Source of the DNA: Fusobacterium sp.
GTDB lineage: Bacteria; Fusobacteriota; Fusobacteriia; Fusobacteriales; Fusobacteriaceae
NCBI RefSeq assembly: GCF_032477075.1
Contig: NZ_JAWDXO010000027.1
Span: 1 to 36,301, forward strand
Direction of reading: 5' to 3'
DNA: 36,301 bases
The notes beneath the pieces were generated by a model. That model was not told the origin of the DNA, ran no database searches, and was given only the letters and a program-made list of their open reading frames with translations. The position numbers were made by a program, and so were the translations under genes. Of the stretch, positions 34,916-36,301 are shown piece after piece. Position 1 is the stretch's first letter, and each line of letters starts with the position of its first letter.

Positions 34916-36118
34916 ATGGCAGTGACATTGGAAACCATTAAAAAAGCAAAACAAACCATCGAACATTCGATAAAAAGAACACCTTTGATAGAATGCCCTA
35001 CTTTAGAGAAAGCACTTGGAGGTAAAGTATTATTCAAACTTGAAAATCTTCAAAAGACAGGATCATTTAAAGTAAGAGGAGCATTAAATAGAATAGCTAA
35101 CTTAACAGAAGAAGAAAAGAAAAAAGGAGTTATTGCATCATCAGCAGGAAATCATGCACAGGGAATAGCTTTGGGAGCAACAGCACAAGGAATAAAATCA
35201 ACAATTGTAATGCCAGAAACAGCACCAATAGCAAAAGTAGCAGCAACAAAAGGATATGGAGCAGAGGTAGTATTGTGTGGAACAGTGTATGATGATGCTT
35301 TTGCAAAAGCATGTGAAATTCAAAAAGAAACAGGAGCTATATTTCTACATCCATTTGACGATGACTATGTAATTTCAGGCCAGGGAACAATAGGTTTGGA
35401 AATATTAGAAGATGCAATTGATATAGATACAGTACTGGTACCAATAGGAGGAGGAGGAATACTTGCAGGAATAGCCACAGCAATAAAGTCAATAAATCCT
35501 TCAGTAAGAATAATAGGAGTGGAATCAGCGAATGCAGCATCAATGACAGAAGCATTGGCAAAAGGAGAATGCTGTGAAGTATGTGCAATCCCAACAATAG
35601 CAGATGGAATAGCAGTAAAAAAAGTTGGATGTAAAACTCTTGAACTGGTAAAAGAATATGTAGACGAAGTAGTAACTGTAACAGAAGATGAAATAGCTAC
35701 AGCAATACTATTCCTTATGGAAAAAAGCAAAGTGGTGGCAGAAGGAGCAGGAGCAACACCACTAGCAGCAATACTGGCTGGAAAAGTAGACTGTAAGGGT
35801 AAAAAGACTTGTGCGGTGGTATCTGGTGGAAACATAGATGTCAACCTTATAGAAAGAGTATTAAACAGAGCATTAATCAATGCAGGAAGAAGATATGAAT
35901 TTAAAGTAAAAGTACATGATAGATTTGGAGAAACAGAAAAATTATTAAGCTTGATTACAAAAAACAGGGCAAATATTTTATTTATAACTCAAAGTATGTA
36001 TAATGTAGAATTAGGAATAACAATGCAGGAAGTAACACTGGTAATAGAATGCAGTGATAAGGCTCATAGAGATGCAGTAATAGCTAAAATCGTAGAAGCA
36101 GGATATGATATCCGTTAG
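34916..36118 (+). CDS. tdcB: Threonine ammonia-lyase (catabolic type) with ACT domain
   Basis: 400 residues. It is a PLP enzyme that turns threonine into 2-oxobutyrate and ammonia (serine to pyruvate in part). The PLP Lys lies in TGSFKVRGA (about 47-55), SSAGNHAQGIA (about 75-85) binds the substrate, and GGGGILAGIA (about 178-187) holds the phosphate. A C-terminal ACT-type domain (about 325-400: FKVKVHDRFGETEKLLSLI) suggests allosteric control. The 400-residue length with one ACT domain fits the catabolic/short type better than biosynthetic IlvA, but ilvA is the alternative name. AAGGAGG precedes ATG. The symporter gene downstream suggests amino acid uptake and fermentation. Confidence 0.88.
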   Translation: MAVTLETIKKAKQTIEHSIKRTPLIECPTLEKALGGKVLFKLENLQKTGSFKVRGALNRIANLTEEEKKKGVIASSAGNHAQGIALGATAQGIKSTIVMPETAPIAKVAATKGYGAEVVLCGTVYDDAFAKACEIQKETGAIFLHPFDDDYVISGQGTIGLEILEDAIDIDTVLVPIGGGGILAGIATAIKSINPSVRIIGVESANAASMTEALAKGECCEVCAIPTIADGIAVKKVGCKTLELVKEYVDEVVTVTEDEIATAILFLMEKSKVVAEGAGATPLAAILAGKVDCKGKKTCAVVSGGNIDVNLIERVLNRALINAGRRYEFKVKVHDRFGETEKLLSLITKNRANILFITQSMYNVELGITMQEVTLVIECSDKAHRDAVIAKIVEAGYDIR

Positions 36119-36183
36119 TAAATTTATAGAAGTGTATTAATAAAAAAACAGTATATAAAAAACTAAAAAGGGAAGTGAAATTT

Positions 36184-36301
36184 ATGAAAAAATTAGGATT
36201 ACTACCAAAACTGATAATAGGTTTGATAGCAGGAATTATAATTGGAAAAATTGGATTTATACCATTACTAAGAATAATGCTTACATTTAATGGATTATTT
36301 G
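36184..36301 (+). CDS. Start of a DAACS-type cation symporter (partial)
   Basis: The frame is open from ATG 36184 (after GGGAAGTG) to the window edge and gives 39 residues, LLPKLIIGLIAGIIIGKIGF and on. The LLPKLIIGLIAGIIIG start and PLLRIMLTFNGLF match the first helix region of dicarboxylate/amino acid:cation symporters (such as SstT and GltP). It follows threonine ammonia-lyase by 65 bases, so serine or threonine is a likely cargo. The end is outside the window. Confidence 0.65.
   Translation, partial: MKKLGLLPKLIIGLIAGIIIGKIGFIPLLRIMLTFNGLF

Noticed and set aside
35337..35880. Minus-strand open frames inside threonine ammonia-lyase
   Set aside because: They arise from repeated GCA/ATA codons on the other strand; the Leu/Ile-rich products have no start signals.

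Overview
The window is very AT-rich. Its short, widely spaced genes, A-rich codons, strong GGAGG ribosome sites and protein style all suggest a Fusobacterium, perhaps of the F. varium/ulcerans kind. The genus is an inference from style; there is no rRNA gene here to confirm it.

Layout. (1) 1-4642: the start of a minus-strand gene, then a three-gene operon (296-4642). I read it as an ABC three-component (ABC-3C) conflict system: a PD-(D/E)xK-like nuclease effector, a small middle component, and a Rad50/SMC-like ABC ATPase with a CPLCG hook. Its promoter carries a palindrome that fills the -35/-10 spacer. (2) 4643-11471: a low-density accessory stretch. It holds an XRE-type regulator broken by a TGA at the usual Trp codon, a DUF218 protein, small membrane and hypothetical proteins, and two lipoproteins. 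(3) 11472-16637, minus strand: a purine block. A guanine-type purine riboswitch with a terminator precedes an NCS2 permease, followed by xdhB, xdhC and xdhA (FAD, 2Fe-2S and molybdenum subunits). A terminator-like structure separates the permease from the xdh genes. (4) 16871-18400: a small Sm-like gene and a CRISPR array of 15 identical repeats plus one degenerate terminal repeat. The array reads on the minus strand, and no cas gene is in the window. (5) 18636-23458: a class I glutamine-amidotransferase-like hydrolase and a complete ABC importer (binding protein, fused permease, ATPase). (6) 23572-33986: mostly housekeeping genes: DNA polymerase IV, exonuclease III, ThiD, a nucleotidyltransferase, a MATE exporter, pirin, a Bax-like glucosaminidase, and several unknown membrane or exported proteins. 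(7) 34094-36301: the eroded tail of an acyl-CoA dehydrogenase gene, then a threonine ammonia-lyase gene followed by the start of a DAACS-type amino acid/dicarboxylate symporter.

How the genes work together. The permease and xanthine dehydrogenase would import and oxidise purines, with import switched off by guanine through the riboswitch. Threonine ammonia-lyase plus a cation symporter fits amino acid uptake and fermentation. The ABC-3C operon and the CRISPR array are two separate defence loci about 13 kb apart. Two decayed genes (5115-5792 and 34094-34358) show ongoing gene loss. The ABC-3C operon is the strongest candidate for a little-studied system. The family has been described computationally, so the novelty lies in this particular effector and its regulation.
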